Origin: an uncultured Selenomonadaceae bacterium
GTDB taxonomy: Bacteria > Bacillota > Negativicutes > Selenomonadales > Selenomonadaceae
NCBI GenBank assembly: GCA_958415865.1
Contig: CATYZV010000115.1
Coordinates: forward strand, 1-6,275
Direction: 5' to 3'
DNA length: 6,275 nucleotides
Shown in pieces: positions 4,880 to 6,275 of the stretch. A program made the position numbers and the translations under genes. Numbering within the stretch: position 1 is the stretch's first letter; every line of letters begins with the position of its first letter. A model generated the notes under the pieces. It did not search any database and was not told the origin of the DNA. It worked only from the letters and a program-made list of their open reading frames with translations.

Positions 4880-6031
4880 TTGACTGAACAGACAGAAAAA
4901 ATAAAAGTAGCGGCTGTAAGAGCCTCTGATTACGATTACGCAGAAGTCAGCCGCGCAGTCAATGAAGCAGTAAAACTGATCGGCGGCTGGGAAAAATACA
5001 TAAAAAAAGGCGATAAGGTACTGGTAAAGCCCAATATGCTGTCAGCGGCAGAGCCGAAAGCAGCCGTAACGACCCATCCGGAAGTAGTGCGGGCAGTCGT
5101 TCACGCGCTCAAAGGCATCGGTGCGCAGGTAGGCGTGGGCGATTCGCCGGGCGTGAACAACGTGAAGACGACGGCGCAGAAAACAGGCATACTCGAAGTC
5201 TGTGAAGAAGAGGATGTGCCCTTTATCATCTTTAGGCACAGCGCGGATTATCCCTGCCCTGACGGCAGGTTCGTCAAGCATTTCAGCCTGACCAGAAGAC
5301 TGGCAGAGTTTGACAAAGTTATTTCACTGGCAAAGATGAAGACGCACGTGTTCATGGGCGTTACCGGCGGCGTTAAAAATCTGTTCGGCTGCGTCGTCGG
5401 CACGAACAAGGCACGCTTTCATCTGCGGATGCAGAAGCATTCGGATTTTGCCCATGTGATGGTAGATCTGCATTACACGGTAAATCCCGTTCTGACGATC
5501 ATCGACGGTATTACAGGCATGGAAGGGCAGGGCCCGATGAGCGGCGATATCGTGAAGCCGCAGATGCTGCTCGCCTCCGGCAGTGCGCTGGCAGCAGACC
5601 TCATCATGGCGGATAAGATGGGCTTTGCCGCTGAAAAAATGCCCATAGCTGCCGCCGCTATCGAACAGAATCGCTCCCCGCGCCTCAAGGATATAGAAGT
5701 AATAGGCGATGCCGCAGGCAGACAGCTTCACTTTGCACCGCCGCACACCTATAAGACTATGCAGGATACGTATCTGCCCAACTGGATGCTGCGCCTTGGC
5801 CAAAAACAGCTGCTGTCCCATCCCGTCATCACACCATCGTGCGTAGGCTGCGGCAGATGTATGCGCCACTGCCCGGCAAAGGCGATCACCATGGAAAACC
5901 GCCGGGCACATATCGACTATCAGTTATGTATCCGCTGCTACTGCTGTCAGGAGCTATGCGAACATCAGGCTGTAGAGCTGCACGACGGGCTTCTGTTAAA
6001 GCTATTGAAAAAAATCGGTGCTTATCGCTAA
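4880..6031 (+). CDS. DUF362 domain protein with C-terminal 2x[4Fe-4S] ferredoxin domain
   Basis: Function is unknown; the family is usually annotated as an uncharacterised Fe-S centre protein. From the TTG at 4880 it has 383 residues. The DUF362 part (about 8-300) shows VLVKPNML (47-54), TTHPEVVRAV (64-73), VGDSPGVNN (86-94), KMKTHVFMGVTGGVKNLFG (152-170) and IIDGITGMEGQGPMSGD (207-223). The ferredoxin part has CVGCGRCMRHCP (321-332), a normal CX2CX2CX3CP cluster motif, and CIRCYCCQELCE (350-361), where Cys350, 353, 356 and 360 fit CX2CX2CX3C but Pro is replaced by Glu and there is an extra Cys355. No signal peptide or membrane segment is seen, so it is probably cytoplasmic and involved in anaerobic electron transfer (inference). 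The open frame reaches back to a TTG at 4844, but that lies in the terminator stem. The TTG at 4880 has a purine-rich GAGGGCGGGG at 4864-4873 and starts where homology to the family plausibly begins. Confidence 0.88.
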   Translation: MTEQTEKIKVAAVRASDYDYAEVSRAVNEAVKLIGGWEKYIKKGDKVLVKPNMLSAAEPKAAVTTHPEVVRAVVHALKGIGAQVGVGDSPGVNNVKTTAQKTGILEVCEEEDVPFIIFRHSADYPCPDGRFVKHFSLTRRLAEFDKVISLAKMKTHVFMGVTGGVKNLFGCVVGTNKARFHLRMQKHSDFAHVMVDLHYTVNPVLTIIDGITGMEGQGPMSGDIVKPQMLLASGSALAADLIMADKMGFAAEKMPIAAAAIEQNRSPRLKDIEVIGDAAGRQLHFAPPHTYKTMQDTYLPNWMLRLGQKQLLSHPVITPSCVGCGRCMRHCPAKAITMENRRAHIDYQLCIRCYCCQELCEHQAVELHDGLLLKLLKKIGAYR

Positions 6032-6039
6032 AAAAAGTG

Positions 6040-6068
6040 TTGACATAATAGATTCAATACGATATAAT
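6040..6068 (+). promoter_or_regulatory. rRNA operon promoter P1
   Basis: TTGACA (6040-6045) and TATAAT (6063-6068) are perfect hexamers with a 17-bp spacer; initiation is expected near 6075. The -35 begins only 8 nt after the DUF362 stop. Two seven-base A-tracts upstream (6008-6014 and 6030-6036), about two helical turns apart, could serve as an UP-like element even though the first lies within the DUF362 coding sequence. Identity as an rRNA promoter comes from the boxA and 16S-leader sequence downstream. Confidence 0.9.
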
Positions 6069-6124
6069 ATTTTTCGTCGCTGATGAGGCGGCACCGCAAA
6101 TGAGGATTTGAAATCAAGAGCTTC

Positions 6125-6154
6125 AAAAAATCTTAAAAAAAGATAAAAAAGTTC
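6125..6154 (+). promoter_or_regulatory. Phased A-tract UP element of rRNA promoter P2
   Basis: Three A-tracts begin at 6125, 6135 and 6145 (6, 7 and 6 As), exactly one helical turn apart, and end directly before the P2 -35. This is the classic arrangement for intrinsically bent DNA and for binding of the RNA polymerase alpha C-terminal domains. The pattern is directly visible; the activating role is inferred from known rRNA promoters. Confidence 0.7.
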
Positions 6155-6183
6155 TTGACAAACGAAACTCAACAAGATATAAT
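6155..6183 (+). promoter_or_regulatory. rRNA operon promoter P2
   Basis: TTGACA (6155-6160) and TATAAT (6178-6183) are again perfect with a 17-bp spacer; initiation is expected near 6189-6190. It lies 115 bp downstream of P1, giving the tandem-promoter layout common in rrn operons. Confidence 0.92.
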
Positions 6184-6189
6184 ATAAAA

Positions 6190-6275
6190 GCTGATTCGGT
6201 GAAGCACTGATAAAGACTTCCTGAAAAGCTGAAAATGCTCTTTGAAAACTGAACAATGCACAATGTTTTCTAACA
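6190..6275 (+). other. rRNA operon leader with 5' part of the 16S processing region (16S off window)
   Basis: The transcribed leader leads into a 16S gene that must start beyond base 6275. CTTTGAAAACTGAACAATG, starting at 6240, matches leader sequence found just upstream of 16S in many Firmicutes. A short direct repeat, ACAATG at 6253-6258 and 6260-6265, lies in what is probably the 5' strand of the RNase III processing stem. No 16S 5' sequence (AGAGTTTGATC type) is present within the window. Confidence 0.8.
6236..6248 (+). promoter_or_regulatory. boxA antitermination site
   Basis: TGCTCTTTGAAAA matches the rRNA boxA, sharing TGCTCTTT with the E. coli element. In RNA it binds NusB with ribosomal protein S10 (NusE) and builds the antitermination complex that protects rRNA transcription from Rho. 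Its position between P2 and the 16S gene is standard. No clear boxB is seen; only a weak GAAG...CTTC pairing precedes it. Confidence 0.85.

Noticed and set aside
5324..5911. 195-codon open frame on the - strand
   Set aside because: It lies fully inside the DUF362 gene, opposite strand, with no recognisable motifs.
6082..6102. Small ORF starting ATGAGGCGG between rrn P1 and P2
   Set aside because: It has only six codons before TGA and no ribosome binding site, and it lies in an rRNA leader, so it is not a plausible peptide gene.

Overview
The window most likely comes from a low-to-mid GC Firmicutes-type genome. I suspect Negativicutes (Selenomonas/Megamonas/Mitsuokella-like). This rests on the gene order rpiB-glyA-comEB-tagO/wecA-wecB, textbook sigma-A promoters, strong GGAGG-type ribosome binding sites, U-tailed terminators and a boxA of the form TGCTCTTTGAAAA. 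The taxonomic call is inference from order and protein style, not a search. Every gene lies on the + strand and packing is tight; no gene-free stretch exceeds 300 bases.

Region 1 (1-137) is the right end of an IS200/IS605-family element. It holds the last 23 complete codons of a TnpB (RuvC-III motif D-R-N-A-A-x-N-I), then a set of nested hairpins typical of an omega/reRNA scaffold. The terminal hairpin has a bulged T, is preceded by GAAT and is followed by TCAA, the same right-end signals as IS608. The bases just beyond (138 to about 153) would be the natural guide of the TnpB nuclease, so the RNA-guided system is aimed at the rpiB leader.

Region 2 (210-2420) is a probable three-gene operon for nucleotide and one-carbon precursors. 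rpiB (ribose-5-phosphate isomerase B) supplies ribose-5-phosphate. glyA (serine hydroxymethyltransferase) supplies glycine and 5,10-methylene-THF. comEB (dCMP deaminase) supplies dUMP. The glyA and comEB products are the two substrates of thymidylate synthase.

Region 3 (2421-4860) has its own consensus promoter and encodes a polyprenyl-phosphate GlcNAc-1-phosphate transferase (TagO/WecA) and UDP-GlcNAc 2-epimerase (WecB). Together these begin synthesis of a GlcNAc/ManNAc-linked surface polymer. A strong terminator sits between the two genes only 20 nt before wecB, suggesting attenuation; a second terminator follows wecB.

Region 4 (4880-6031) encodes a DUF362 protein with a C-terminal 2x[4Fe-4S] ferredoxin domain, of unknown function, starting at TTG. 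Its likely -10 lies inside the loop of the preceding terminator.

Region 5 (6032-6275) is the leader of a ribosomal RNA operon. It has two perfect consensus promoters in tandem, A-tracts phased at 10 bp upstream of P2, and a boxA antitermination site. The 16S gene itself lies beyond the window.
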